Assembly: GCA_964019425.1 (NCBI GenBank)
Contig: OZ025820.1
Coordinates: forward strand, 248,001-312,000
Length of the DNA stretch: 64,000 bases
Source of the DNA: Flectonema sp. DT1601
Lineage: Eukaryota; Euglenozoa; Diplonemea; Diplonemida; Diplonemidae
Direction of reading: 5' to 3'
The position numbers were made by a program, and so were the translations under genes. This document shows, piece by piece, positions 21,725-32,683 of the stretch. The notes under the pieces were generated by a model. The model worked only from the letters and a program-made list of their open reading frames with translations, searched no databases and was not told where the DNA came from. Numbering within the stretch: the stretch's first letter is position 1; every line of letters begins with the position of its first letter.

Positions 21725-24700
21725 ATGATAACCAGCCTACTCAAAGCAATACTCGGAGTGGGAATGTTGTTTGAAGCCAGCAGTCTTTCTGTTGATAGAG
21801 TTCACCCTGCGACTGTTGGACTTGGTGGCGGATTAGAATTAACAATTATTGGAGAAGGGTTTTCAGGAGATGAGTTTCTAGGTGCAAACCTGGCAGATGT
21901 CGGAGGTCAAGAATGTAAAGTAATGCAGGAGTTTGCTACTCAAAATCGAATTGTCTGCGAGAGAGTACCTCCAGCTGAAGACATTACTCTATCAGGAACC
22001 CCAATGGGGTCATCATACACTTCACCTGGTACTGTTAGGCAACCTGTTAATGTAAATGTTGATGGTCGTTGGATTACTCGAAGTGTATCACTCCAATACG
22101 CAAAAGATCAAACACCAGTCTTACACGGTCTTGGTCACGCTTCCGTATTCGGAGGTCGACTACCTTTTCGAGGAAAACTCTTATCACGTTTTCCAACACA
22201 ATACCGAGTCCTGATCGATGATGTACGTTGTTCTGTCTTAGAACAACTTGAAGAGAATAATGTCGAAGCATTCTCTGAAGAACCTGGTGCTGAACGTCAT
22301 TTCTTTTGTTCACCACAAGAACAAGAAGCTGGTTTTTATAACATCACCGTCTCAATTGAACCTGACTTGATTGGTGAGGCTGGTGACTTGGTAGATTTCG
22401 AAGGGGAGCTATCAGCTGATCATGTTGGAAGTGCTATTCCTTCTCAAGGTGACTTACCACAGTTATACAAAGCTAGTTTTATAACTGGTGCAGCATACAT
22501 GGTAGCTCACTACCCTTCTGTGACTAGTATCTATCCACAGTCTGGATCTACTATGGGAGGGACAGTTGTCACTATTACTGGAAGTGGATTCTCAAGTGAA
22601 ATCGATAATAACGTTGTGAAACTTGGTAGTCAGACTTGTCAAATCAAGTCAGCTTCTCTCAATCAACTTGAGTTCGTTGTTCCTTCTTTAGAAAACACGG
22701 AGTCTGAACAACCTTTTACAACGGGATTCGCTGGATTGATGAGAAGGACTTACAAGCTTCGTTCTGCTCCTTCAGAAATGACAGGAGAAGAGCAACAAGG
22801 AGGTGATGGCGGTGCTGCTGGAGATGCATCCGTCTTTTGCACTCCTGATCAATTGCAGGCAGAGCTCGACTTGGGTGCGGTTCCACTTACTGAGAGCGTG
22901 TGGGATTCTGATACATCTGATTGGGATATTTTAAACTTCGGTACTCACTTTCAGAATTCTGGTGAAGTATACTCTGGAGATCAACTGTCTCGGATGGCTG
23001 AAAATGAAAGACTTCGTAATATTGGAACTGTTTTAACCGGAATGTTCATACCTCCAGCAACAGCAAAGTATCGATTCTACGTTAGTGGAAATGACTTCGC
23101 ACAACTTTACATCAACGGTCAACTCGTAGCAGAATCACTTGTGGCTGTTAATACTGTCACTCAGTCTGGTAAGTTCTACCAGTATGAAATACCTGCAGGA
23201 GGTGATGGTGATACCGAAGTTGAAGGACAGCCTGCAACCAAATCGATGAGCTCAGAGCTATCATTTACTGAAGACCAACCAGTTTCCATAGAAATCAGAC
23301 ATGGTGATCACACGGGTGATTCTTTCTTTCATGTTGCTGTTTCTCACGACTCACAACAGAGTACTTCAGCTTATCAAACAGTTCCTACTATGCTTTCTAT
23401 CAGTCAAAATACTGTTACAATAAACGGAGAGAGATTCTCTGCTCCAAATAATGACAAGTGTGATTTTAATTTGGCAAGAGCCATTGAAAAGCGTTTTTCG
23501 ACAAAGACTGTTCAGTGGCACGTCTTATCAGAAGGAGTAAAAACAACAGGTACTAACAAGTGTATTTATCACGTTCAAATATTTAGACCTCAGGGTAAGG
23601 TTGAAGCTTCTGGAGATGGTGTGTCGGTAGTTTGTGAGGGAAATAATAACATTTACCACGATCCAATACCACTTGGCCTTTTACGAACATCTGTCCCAAG
23701 AAGTTCAGGGCAAGCAACAGTCGAAATTAAAACAAACGGATTGCCTGCATTTTATAATGAAACAATCTCAAGTAAAGTTTTATTTAAATACGACTCATCG
23801 AAACAAGTTTCTGTAGCCCCCATGTCAAGTCAATTACAACACAAGTCGTGGATGCGAATTGCTGTTCAAACAACTCCACCAAATCAAGTCATAGATCCAA
23901 GTAATATTCTTATTGAAATAGGAGGCCAGAGATGTTTATCCGGCGGAGAAGAATCCGATGGAGGGGTTCGAACTGGAGTGGGTATGGTTGAATGTCGCGT
24001 TCCATCACTTCCTGCTGGTGGTGCACATGAATTATCAGTTCATTTAGGTATTTATGGAACACCGATAAATGTGCAAACTACTATCGAATATCCGATCCTA
24101 GTGACTGCAATCCTACCTTCTGAAGGATCTATTCACGGAGGAGCGTTGATCACTATTCAGGGACAGGGTTTTGGAACTGATGCTGCCGTACTTATTGGAG
24201 GGAATCCTTGTATTATAAAATACCACACACTGACAGAACTCTCATGTCAGACCCCTGCAGGTGAGTCCTACGGATCAGTTGCAATTCAAATTACTTCAGG
24301 TGGGCTTTCGGTAGTCAGACAGTCAGCTTACACGTATTCTCAACAGAGAACACTCGAAGTATCATCTATTGAGATTCATAGTTCAGTTACTGGAACTGTT
24401 CAGCAATTACTTTCTAGTGGTGGTAATGACACTTTGATATTAACAAGTTCTGGAGTACAGTTTCCCTCAAAGAGTTTAATTGATATCTTATTATGTTCTG
24501 AAGGTACAACCGACACAGACAGTTGTAGGAGTTGTCCAGTAATGTTAACTGGTGAAGTATCAACTAGTTCTTTAGTTGTGATGTGTAGAACACCTCCAAC
24601 TCTGTCAGGTGTGTACTTAGTTAGAGTGATGTGGGTTCGGTTTGGGTTGTCAAACTCAAACACATTACAAACTAAGTTCTCACTCGAATCGTATTCTCCC

Positions 24701-27700
24701 AAAACAATTAGTAATCTCGGAGGAGCTATAATGACGTTTACAGGATCTGGATTCACTGAGAAGACTCACATCCTCATGGGACCAACATCAGAAGTAGGTT
24801 TGTTGTGTCAACATAGAAGTATGTCAGAGACAGAAATAGTCTGTCAAGTTGAAAGTAACACAAAACAATTCTTTGGTTCCAACACAGTTAGAGTTTACCC
24901 AAGTATTGAAGAATCATATAATGATGGATTACACGCTGTTTGTAATAATTGTTCTGTCACGTTGACTGATCAGCAACCAACTCGTCCATCAGTAACTTCA
25001 GTTAGAGGGAATGGACACAGTGCCTCAGTTGAGATCTCAGGACGTAATTTAGATTTAATTATTGAAGTCAAAGCTGGGACAACAGTCTGTGACATTACAT
25101 CTGTTTCTCAAAATTCTGTGACTTGTGAAATGCCTCAGGGTGTTGCAGGAACTTATCGCCTTGAGGTTACTGCCACAACTGGTTTCTCAAGTATGCCAGA
25201 CAGACCATTCTATGATTTCCCAGTTATAATCACAACACCATCTTCCCCTTACACTGGTTCATACGGTGGTGGTCATCTCTTCTACTTATCTGGTATAGGT
25301 TTCAGTTCCAACCCATCAGAAGTTTTCGTGAAAATTGGAAGAGTTGAGTGTCGTGTTCAGGAATCGAACTTAACACACATTCTTGTTAAGACTGGTAATG
25401 CCTACAATTCTAAAGATTCATGGGGCGATGCTGCTATTGAAGTAACAAGTCACGGAATAGAGAACAGAAGACACGGCGTTCAATACAACAGAGCAAGGAA
25501 TTTAACACCGAGGATTACAAATGTTGAAACGACTTCATCAAATCAGATGACCATAACTGGAACATTCCCAGACACAGAAGTATCATCTGTTTATATCGGA
25601 AGTGTTTTATGTACCGTCAGTTCATTTAGTGATACCGAAGTTGTTTGTTCTTTTGATAGTATTTTTAGTAGTCTTCCTCCAGTTGTTAATTATTTTCCAA
25701 TAATGATATACCCATCAGGGTACTCTGTACAACACTCTTCGTCATCTACTGGTTTGACTTTGGAGATAAATAATGTCTTGCACTCAGAATCGACGATTTC
25801 AGGAAGTCCTTTTGGAGGATTTGACTTCTACATGACAGGTCCGTGGGAAGGAGTCTCAAACGATGATTTCACTGTCAGCGTTTGTGGAATCGATGCTGAC
25901 ATCAGTTCAGTGACTTCATCATATGTACTAATGAGAACTCCAGCTGTTCTTGATCCCAAATTTACATTAGACGCCATGAGAAGAGGATATTTTAAAAAGA
26001 TAAGTAAAACAGTTATAACCGACCTTACCATAAAAGCATCGGTACCGAACGGTGGCACCTCACGTAATCGTGAAGCTGCTTTAATGGTGGATAGTGATTT
26101 ATCGACTTCCGGAAAGGTCCAATCATGGCCTCTCTCCACAGTGATACTCGAAGAGGAACATCAAAGAGAAATGTTTATAACTGAACTTTGGTATCATCCG
26201 TCTGATGTGTTCAGCGTCTACCGAGAAAGTCAAGTTAATCTGACCTTCTACAATAGTCTGACTGGTGGTGAATTAATTTATAACATCACAACGACTCCTC
26301 TCACTGGATGGAATAAAATTATTTTAGATTCACCTGCTACTGCATCTGTCGTTAGAATTAACTTATACAGAGCAGCAATTGGAATGACTGAAATTAAATT
26401 GAGAGGATACATTTTACCAGGAGGAATAACTCACAGAAGTCATCCTGGGGTGAGTTCTTCATGTCCAGTTAACTTAACTGTTTCAGTCCCGTCACCATGG
26501 CCTGGAATTAAAAGTGAATTATATAAATATTCATACACTGTAACTTATGACAGCAGTTATAGAGTTCCGGTAGTGAATGAATTCTTACCTCTTCATGGTA
26601 CTGCTGCTGGAGGTACGACATTACAGATTATGGGATCGGACTTAGATGGGACGATTATCAACACGGCAGTGACGATCGATGGAGTTTCGTGTGCAATCCA
26701 ATCACAAATAGCATCAATGATAACTTGCATTACTGGGGAAAGACCAGAAATCCCTTCTGAAGAACAATTAGGAGTCGTAATAAGAATCTCTCACAGAGGA
26801 TACGCACTCCGCGCTGATGGAGTATCTGACTTCTTCTATGCTGACTACTGGAATAGTCCATTGACATGGCAAGGTTTACAAATACCTAGAGAAGGCGATA
26901 CTGTAATCCTAACCCGAGGTCGTAATGTCATTCTTAACGTCTCTCCTCCTAAATTATTTTTTATGTTGATTGACGGAGGATTGATATTCGATGACTCTCA
27001 AGATATTAATTTAGACCTCCAATACATTTTAATAAGAGGAGGAAGACTACAGATTGGAACCAAATCAGCACCTTTCATCCACAAAGCAACAATTACCCTA
27101 CACGGAAACAGATCAACCATCCCATTGCCAGTCTATGGAACTAAAAATATCGCAGTTAGAGGTGGTGATGTTCATTTATTTGGACAACCGAAATATCCAA
27201 CTTGGACGAGACTTTCAGCAACAGTAGATGCTGGTGCTACTTCTATATATCTCAGAGAGACACCTGTGAATTGGAATATCGGTGATGAAATAGTAATCGC
27301 TCCTGGATCGTATGACTTTATGGAATATGAGGTACGAGTTATTAAATCTGTTGTTGGGAATCATATCAGTTTCGACACCCCACTCCGTTGGCATCATTTC
27401 GGTGATATTGAAATTCACGGAGGACACTCAATAGACATGAGTATTGAAGTGGGGATACTAACAAGAAATATCGTTATTCAGGGTGATTCAGAGTCTTGGA
27501 GACAGAAGTTTGGAGCACACATGATCTTTCACAGTCCAGCACGCCATTTATCAGCTCAACTACATTACGTTGAGTATCGAAGAGTTGGACAAGCAAAGAT
27601 CATTGGTAGGTATCCAATTCATTTCCACTTGGAAGGTAATCGTGGTGATGACGTTCATGTCAAAGGATGTTCGATTCATCATTCTTGGAATCGTGCGATA

Positions 27701-30700
27701 GTACTTCATGATACTTCTTATGTAACAGTTGAGAACAATGTGGCATTTAATGCAATGGGTCATATGTTCTTCGCTGAGGACGGAACAGAAATCCACAACA
27801 CCTTCCAAAACAATCTCGGGATAGCAGCCAAACCTACTGGAGGACAACTCTCTCATGATGTCTTCACGTCGGTGTATTGGCTTGCGAATCCTCAAAACAA
27901 TCTTCTTAACAATGCTGCTGCTGGTTCTAGTCACATGGGTTTTTGGGTATCGCCGCCGAAGCATCCTCGAAGGGCGTCATTCACAAGGGAAAAGTGTCCC
28001 TCTCAACTTCCACTGGGAAGGGTTTTTGGAAACACTGCACATTCTAATGGCAGACACGGGTTTTGGGTTCATCCAGATCACTATGCCAGAGCTATTGAGT
28101 GTGGACCTCCTGAAGAACACTTGAATCCTTATGTTAAGAGTAAGGTTGAGAATCTAAGAAGTTGGAAGAATGGTGAACAGGGACTTGGATTCGTAGACGT
28201 TGGATTCTATGAGATTACTAATATTATAACTATCGATAATAACGATGCTGGGATTGAAATTGGTGATGTGACTGGAAGTGATGGTGCTTATGTTCACGAC
28301 TCAGTCTTCGTAGCCCACAGTAGGACTAACAGACCTGGTGAATGGAGAGTATTTAGAGGAGTTACTGGTTATCGAGGTCTTATTACTCCAAAGTCTGAAG
28401 GTTTCATTGGCTCAAGACTAACATTCATTGGATTTAATCAAGATATCACAAATGATATCGGAGGTAGTGTAGAACACGCTGGTGTGTACACCTGCTGTAG
28501 ATGTTGGAACGACTGCTCAAGTGAAATGGGTAGTTTCACATACGAGTTTTCAGAAACCACCTGGATTGATACTTCAAACAGAGTTATGTTTGGATGGCCT
28601 CACAATGATATTATAAAAGATAGAGATGGAACTTTTACTTCATCATCAGCTGGATCTACACTTGTTCCTTATCATCCTCATTTACAACATCCGGACTGTG
28701 CTCTTGGTGAGGCAGCGCATTTCTCCCCGTCCGGATTTCGTTCTTGGACTGGTCGTAGAAATGTCCCTTCGTTATTGTGTCCGAGTAGCCACGCATTCCA
28801 TCGCATGATATTACATTCGCCTAAACCAGATAATCAGATTTATTATCGTTATAATATAGAATCAAGATGGGGGATCACATCATTATTCTTTGATGAATCA
28901 AAAGACAGAACCTGGACAAATGGATGGGCAGCACCAGTATTCACATCAGATTCCTTACCAACATCATTCCGGATATGGTTCGCACCTGATGGAGATTGGG
29001 AAAAGTTATCTGTGTGGGTAACGGAAGTTGAGCATTCACCTTTTAAGTCTTCCTTGACATTAGATTTTAACTACACTGGAAGTTATGAATTATTTGATGT
29101 GTTGTCGAGAAGACAGGGACTCCAAAGAAATAGAAAACTCCTTCCTTTTCCTGAAGACTCTCCTGTCAAAGTACTTCCACTTAACTTTATTAGTGATGAA
29201 GTGTCTGAGACTCTACCAACATCAACTAGTATGATGGATAAAGATGGAAACGTCATCTCACTAAGACTTAAGGCAGGTGTTCAGGTAAGTAAACCTGGGA
29301 GATCTCAACTAGTTCAAATGACACCTATTCCGTGTGCGACAACAGATAGAAAACCAACTTGTATAGGAATGAAACCTGAAGACAGTCCTCCTCAAATATT
29401 CCAGTGGGATGATCCACTGGCATGGGAATCAGGAGCTGTGCCTTCTGATAATGAGACGGTCTTCATCCCAAAGGGAAGAACCATTTTATTGTCAGGTTCA
29501 ACCGCACGTTTGCAAACACTTGTCATTCAAGGTGTCCTACGATGCCAAGACACCGGTACTGACATAGAAATAAACGCGAATAATATTTTTGTTCATTCTG
29601 GGCTATTGGAAATTGGAACTGTCGAGGAACCCTTTGCCAACTCAAGGGTGGCTATTAATCTCAGACAGGGACCTCACTTGGCTATCACACGAAAACATTT
29701 TTTGGGATCAGCTGTAATGGCTGTGTTTGGACAAGTGTCGATTCATGGAAAGAACATTGGAAGCTTATGGGGAAAGTTAGGCGAGACAGCATTGTCTGGT
29801 ACGACAACAATAACAATGCAACGTCCCGTATCTGACTGGGCTGTTGGTGGAAGGATTTGGATTTCTTCAACTGACTACGATTCAGACAACGCAGAAGTTA
29901 GAACGATTGTCAGCATCTCAGAAGACAGAAGGACTCTAACAGTTGACACTCCATTAGCGAATCGTCATGTGGGTACAACAAGTGATGGATTTGAATTAAG
30001 AGGTGAGGTTGGTTACTTGTCACACAATATTATTATTAGTAACCCAGATGAACCATCTTGGGGTTCTCAAGGACCTCACGTCATCTTTGGTGAAATTTCA
30101 AGCGATCCACAATTCGCTGGAGGTGGTTCCGTGTCATTCACGGAGTTCGCAAATTGCGGTCAGTTCGAACTCGACCGCGGCGCCTTCGAACTACTCGAAT
30201 TGACTCAAAACTTTGTTTCAGTTCGAAGTGTTAGTATGTGGAATAATAATGCTTATGCTATTCGTATTGATGACTTGTCTGGTAATTCTGGTTTTAGTCT
30301 TTCTGACTCAGTCATATATAGATCAAAGCAGAGTACTGTTCAAATTAAGTCAAAGATCAGAACACCGAATGTCACTATTTCAGGCAACCTCATCGGCAAT
30401 ACAGAGATTGAGGGAGACGGGAAGTTCGATGAACATAACTGCGCTCTGTGGTCGACGAGATACATTAAAACAACACGAAACGTTGTAGCAGGTGCTTGGG
30501 GAGAAGGTTTTTGCATTCCTGGAGAACCCTGTAATTCTGAATTTGCGTCAGAGAACGAAGCCCATTCATGCGCACATGGATTCTTCGCCACCCGCTACCA
30601 CTGGTGTTCTGAAATGAGAGGAATTAGAGCATGGAAGAACAGCTACGCGGGTATCTTTTCAATGCAAACAGCAAATTTCTACATCAAAGAAAGCACATTC

Positions 30701-32683
30701 CACGACAACCACTACGCCGTTAATCTAATCAAGACAGGGTCGAGCAGAACCAAAGTCGGTATTTCTGACTCTACTATCTCTGGTAAATCTTCTTCAGAAA
30801 GACAAGAATCGTGTAATAAACTTTCATGTGTATCACATCACGGTGATCCACGATACAACAGAAGAGATAGATGTGGTGATAGAACTTTTGAGATGAACAG
30901 AAACTTCAACTCTGTCTCAATGGGAATATTAATGTCCCAGTCGAGGATTTCAGCAAAAGCTCCTTTCATGAAGAGAGTTATTGACCTTCCATTACCTTAT
31001 GATATGCTTGGAAAGGTTTCATACTATGGAACTAATGTTATTACTAATGTCTTGTTTAAGAACTTTGTAGCTGATGCCTGTGGAATGGATGCAGCCTTCA
31101 CTACTATGGGAGAGTCGAGATCACATATATTACCTCATGAAGTTTCTGGAGCGAGATGGGAAAACGTCGATGAGAATTCAAAATTTTTCTTTCATAACAC
31201 TGCTGCTCAATGGAGAACAGGTGTTCAGTGTGGTGATGGATGGGACTGTTCAGGATTACAACAAGCGTTGATCTATTCCCCTGATGGAACACTCCACGGT
31301 CAGCCACCAGTTGAAGGACAAATTGCAAGAGATGCTGTCATCTCTTCATTGTCTGGTCTGTCATCAAATTGTGTTATTAATCATTTCTGGAATGCTCAAA
31401 GATGTACATCTGCTACTCATTCAGAGCTGTTTGTTAGATCTCAGGATCCTGACGGAAAAGATCGTCGGATATATCCATTGCGGGTTCAAAATTTGAATGC
31501 TTCTGGACAACCATTTTACCTTGTCAATCAACCTCCTGACAAGTACATGGAGACTGAGTGGCCTTCGTTTAAGAGATCTCCATATTTCTGGGCTGTCACT
31601 GAAACTAATGTCAATTATAGAATTGATTTTGGGGATTTACCTCCGCGGAGATCAAGTTGGGAACTTCGCAACTGCGCCAGCGGACAAAAAGTACTACTTT
31701 CAATTCATTACAGAGAACCTTTACGTATTCAAGTTTGGAGAGATCCTTCAAATAACGAAACAGGGAGAGCTATTAGTAGTGAGACTCCAGTAACGTTGAG
31801 TAACTCACATGCTGAAAACTATTTCTGGGGATCAGAGACTAGAATTATTGATGTGGTTATGCAGTGTGGAAAGGGTTTTGAAATTCATCAGCTACTCGAA
31901 GTACGAGTAGCCATGAGACTTGACATGACTATTGAAGAATTCTACGACAAGAGTGACAGTAAAGGTTTCGCTAAGAACATTGCTCTCTTATTAGGAATTC
32001 CTGTAGGAAGAATTAGACACGTTCAGATAAGCGCTGGATCGGTTGTGATATCATTCGGTATTGAAGCAGAGGATGAACAGCTTTACGACTCTGTAAAACA
32101 ACAAAATGAATTAGAGCTACTGTCTTACAGGTTAACAAACTTTTCAATGGAAGAATTATCAGCTGCTGTTGGAGGACCAGTCAGTTCCGTAGACAGTACT
32201 CTCCCAGGTAGAGGTTCTTGTATTAATGGAACTGCTGACCCAACAGCCTTTTGTGATCCTATTGAGAGTGGAAATGATGACTTTCCATCAGAATCATGGC
32301 ATATTGTTATTATTGTTTTGTGTGCGGTTGCGGTTCTTGTCTCTGGTGGTGTCATTGCGTTTTTAGTTATAAAACCATCTTCACAAGTTCATCCTCAGAC
32401 CGACGAGTCGGTTAAGTCAGAACCTGAAATCATAGAGCGACCAGCTGGCGAACACGCAGCTGCAGACTTCCCTGACTGTACACCAAATCAACCTCAAGAT
32501 GGTAGCACTCCAGGTGATGGAGATGCTACCTACAGTCCTAATACACATGTTCAGCAACGACCAAGACTTCGATCAATGAAAATATTTCTTGAAGACGAAG
32601 AGGAAGAAGAAACCCCAGAACCGCCCCCAACAACTCAGCTTGTCCCGACGGAGAAGGACACTGCCCCTAATAATGAGGCATAA
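21725..32683 (+). CDS. Giant fibrocystin-L (PKHD1L1)-like surface receptor
   Basis: A single open frame of 3652 residues. Order: signal peptide (about 1-20); IPT/TIG immunoglobulin-like repeats (clear ones start near 24, 262, 785, 975, 1165 and 1615); a PA14-like domain inserted at about 378-545 (FIPPATAKYRFYVSGNDFAQ and LYING); first G8 domain at about 1708-1830; a right-handed beta-helix region; second G8 at about 2560-2665; a second beta-helix region; a transmembrane helix at about 3527-3550 and an acidic cytoplasmic tail. This order and size match vertebrate fibrocystin-L and fibrocystin (about 4000 residues), large one-pass surface proteins. The G8 and PA14 domains are assigned from conserved residue patterns. 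No intron is needed across 11 kb, unlike the dozens in animal genes. Ligand unknown. Confidence 0.88.
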   Translation: MITSLLKAILGVGMLFEASSLSVDRVHPATVGLGGGLELTIIGEGFSGDEFLGANLADVGGQECKVMQEFATQNRIVCERVPPAEDITLSGTPMGSSYTSPGTVRQPVNVNVDGRWITRSVSLQYAKDQTPVLHGLGHASVFGGRLPFRGKLLSRFPTQYRVLIDDVRCSVLEQLEENNVEAFSEEPGAERHFFCSPQEQEAGFYNITVSIEPDLIGEAGDLVDFEGELSADHVGSAIPSQGDLPQLYKASFITGAAYMVAHYPSVTSIYPQSGSTMGGTVVTITGSGFSSEIDNNVVKLGSQTCQIKSASLNQLEFVVPSLENTESEQPFTTGFAGLMRRTYKLRSAPSEMTGEEQQGGDGGAAGDASVFCTPDQLQAELDLGAVPLTESVWDSDTSDWDILNFGTHFQNSGEVYSGDQLSRMAENERLRNIGTVLTGMFIPPATAKYRFYVSGNDFAQLYINGQLVAESLVAVNTVTQSGKFYQYEIPAGGDGDTEVEGQPATKSMSSELSFTEDQPVSIEIRHGDHTGDSFFHVAVSHDSQQSTSAYQTVPTMLSISQNTVTINGERFSAPNNDKCDFNLARAIEKRFSTKTVQWHVLSEGVKTTGTNKCIYHVQIFRPQGKVEASGDGVSVVCEGNNNIYHDPIPLGLLRTSVPRSSGQATVEIKTNGLPAFYNETISSKVLFKYDSSKQVSVAPMSSQLQHKSWMRIAVQTTPPNQVIDPSNILIEIGGQRCLSGGEESDGGVRTGVGMVECRVPSLPAGGAHELSVHLGIYGTPINVQTTIEYPILVTAILPSEGSIHGGALITIQGQGFGTDAAVLIGGNPCIIKYHTLTELSCQTPAGESYGSVAIQITSGGLSVVRQSAYTYSQQRTLEVSSIEIHSSVTGTVQQLLSSGGNDTLILTSSGVQFPSKSLIDILLCSEGTTDTDSCRSCPVMLTGEVSTSSLVVMCRTPPTLSGVYLVRVMWVRFGLSNSNTLQTKFSLESYSPKTISNLGGAIMTFTGSGFTEKTHILMGPTSEVGLLCQHRSMSETEIVCQVESNTKQFFGSNTVRVYPSIEESYNDGLHAVCNNCSVTLTDQQPTRPSVTSVRGNGHSASVEISGRNLDLIIEVKAGTTVCDITSVSQNSVTCEMPQGVAGTYRLEVTATTGFSSMPDRPFYDFPVIITTPSSPYTGSYGGGHLFYLSGIGFSSNPSEVFVKIGRVECRVQESNLTHILVKTGNAYNSKDSWGDAAIEVTSHGIENRRHGVQYNRARNLTPRITNVETTSSNQMTITGTFPDTEVSSVYIGSVLCTVSSFSDTEVVCSFDSIFSSLPPVVNYFPIMIYPSGYSVQHSSSSTGLTLEINNVLHSESTISGSPFGGFDFYMTGPWEGVSNDDFTVSVCGIDADISSVTSSYVLMRTPAVLDPKFTLDAMRRGYFKKISKTVITDLTIKASVPNGGTSRNREAALMVDSDLSTSGKVQSWPLSTVILEEEHQREMFITELWYHPSDVFSVYRESQVNLTFYNSLTGGELIYNITTTPLTGWNKIILDSPATASVVRINLYRAAIGMTEIKLRGYILPGGITHRSHPGVSSSCPVNLTVSVPSPWPGIKSELYKYSYTVTYDSSYRVPVVNEFLPLHGTAAGGTTLQIMGSDLDGTIINTAVTIDGVSCAIQSQIASMITCITGERPEIPSEEQLGVVIRISHRGYALRADGVSDFFYADYWNSPLTWQGLQIPREGDTVILTRGRNVILNVSPPKLFFMLIDGGLIFDDSQDINLDLQYILIRGGRLQIGTKSAPFIHKATITLHGNRSTIPLPVYGTKNIAVRGGDVHLFGQPKYPTWTRLSATVDAGATSIYLRETPVNWNIGDEIVIAPGSYDFMEYEVRVIKSVVGNHISFDTPLRWHHFGDIEIHGGHSIDMSIEVGILTRNIVIQGDSESWRQKFGAHMIFHSPARHLSAQLHYVEYRRVGQAKIIGRYPIHFHLEGNRGDDVHVKGCSIHHSWNRAIVLHDTSYVTVENNVAFNAMGHMFFAEDGTEIHNTFQNNLGIAAKPTGGQLSHDVFTSVYWLANPQNNLLNNAAAGSSHMGFWVSPPKHPRRASFTREKCPSQLPLGRVFGNTAHSNGRHGFWVHPDHYARAIECGPPEEHLNPYVKSKVENLRSWKNGEQGLGFVDVGFYEITNIITIDNNDAGIEIGDVTGSDGAYVHDSVFVAHSRTNRPGEWRVFRGVTGYRGLITPKSEGFIGSRLTFIGFNQDITNDIGGSVEHAGVYTCCRCWNDCSSEMGSFTYEFSETTWIDTSNRVMFGWPHNDIIKDRDGTFTSSSAGSTLVPYHPHLQHPDCALGEAAHFSPSGFRSWTGRRNVPSLLCPSSHAFHRMILHSPKPDNQIYYRYNIESRWGITSLFFDESKDRTWTNGWAAPVFTSDSLPTSFRIWFAPDGDWEKLSVWVTEVEHSPFKSSLTLDFNYTGSYELFDVLSRRQGLQRNRKLLPFPEDSPVKVLPLNFISDEVSETLPTSTSMMDKDGNVISLRLKAGVQVSKPGRSQLVQMTPIPCATTDRKPTCIGMKPEDSPPQIFQWDDPLAWESGAVPSDNETVFIPKGRTILLSGSTARLQTLVIQGVLRCQDTGTDIEINANNIFVHSGLLEIGTVEEPFANSRVAINLRQGPHLAITRKHFLGSAVMAVFGQVSIHGKNIGSLWGKLGETALSGTTTITMQRPVSDWAVGGRIWISSTDYDSDNAEVRTIVSISEDRRTLTVDTPLANRHVGTTSDGFELRGEVGYLSHNIIISNPDEPSWGSQGPHVIFGEISSDPQFAGGGSVSFTEFANCGQFELDRGAFELLELTQNFVSVRSVSMWNNNAYAIRIDDLSGNSGFSLSDSVIYRSKQSTVQIKSKIRTPNVTISGNLIGNTEIEGDGKFDEHNCALWSTRYIKTTRNVVAGAWGEGFCIPGEPCNSEFASENEAHSCAHGFFATRYHWCSEMRGIRAWKNSYAGIFSMQTANFYIKESTFHDNHYAVNLIKTGSSRTKVGISDSTISGKSSSERQESCNKLSCVSHHGDPRYNRRDRCGDRTFEMNRNFNSVSMGILMSQSRISAKAPFMKRVIDLPLPYDMLGKVSYYGTNVITNVLFKNFVADACGMDAAFTTMGESRSHILPHEVSGARWENVDENSKFFFHNTAAQWRTGVQCGDGWDCSGLQQALIYSPDGTLHGQPPVEGQIARDAVISSLSGLSSNCVINHFWNAQRCTSATHSELFVRSQDPDGKDRRIYPLRVQNLNASGQPFYLVNQPPDKYMETEWPSFKRSPYFWAVTETNVNYRIDFGDLPPRRSSWELRNCASGQKVLLSIHYREPLRIQVWRDPSNNETGRAISSETPVTLSNSHAENYFWGSETRIIDVVMQCGKGFEIHQLLEVRVAMRLDMTIEEFYDKSDSKGFAKNIALLLGIPVGRIRHVQISAGSVVISFGIEAEDEQLYDSVKQQNELELLSYRLTNFSMEELSAAVGGPVSSVDSTLPGRGSCINGTADPTAFCDPIESGNDDFPSESWHIVIIVLCAVAVLVSGGVIAFLVIKPSSQVHPQTDESVKSEPEIIERPAGEHAAADFPDCTPNQPQDGSTPGDGDATYSPNTHVQQRPRLRSMKIFLEDEEEEETPEPPPTTQLVPTEKDTAPNNEA

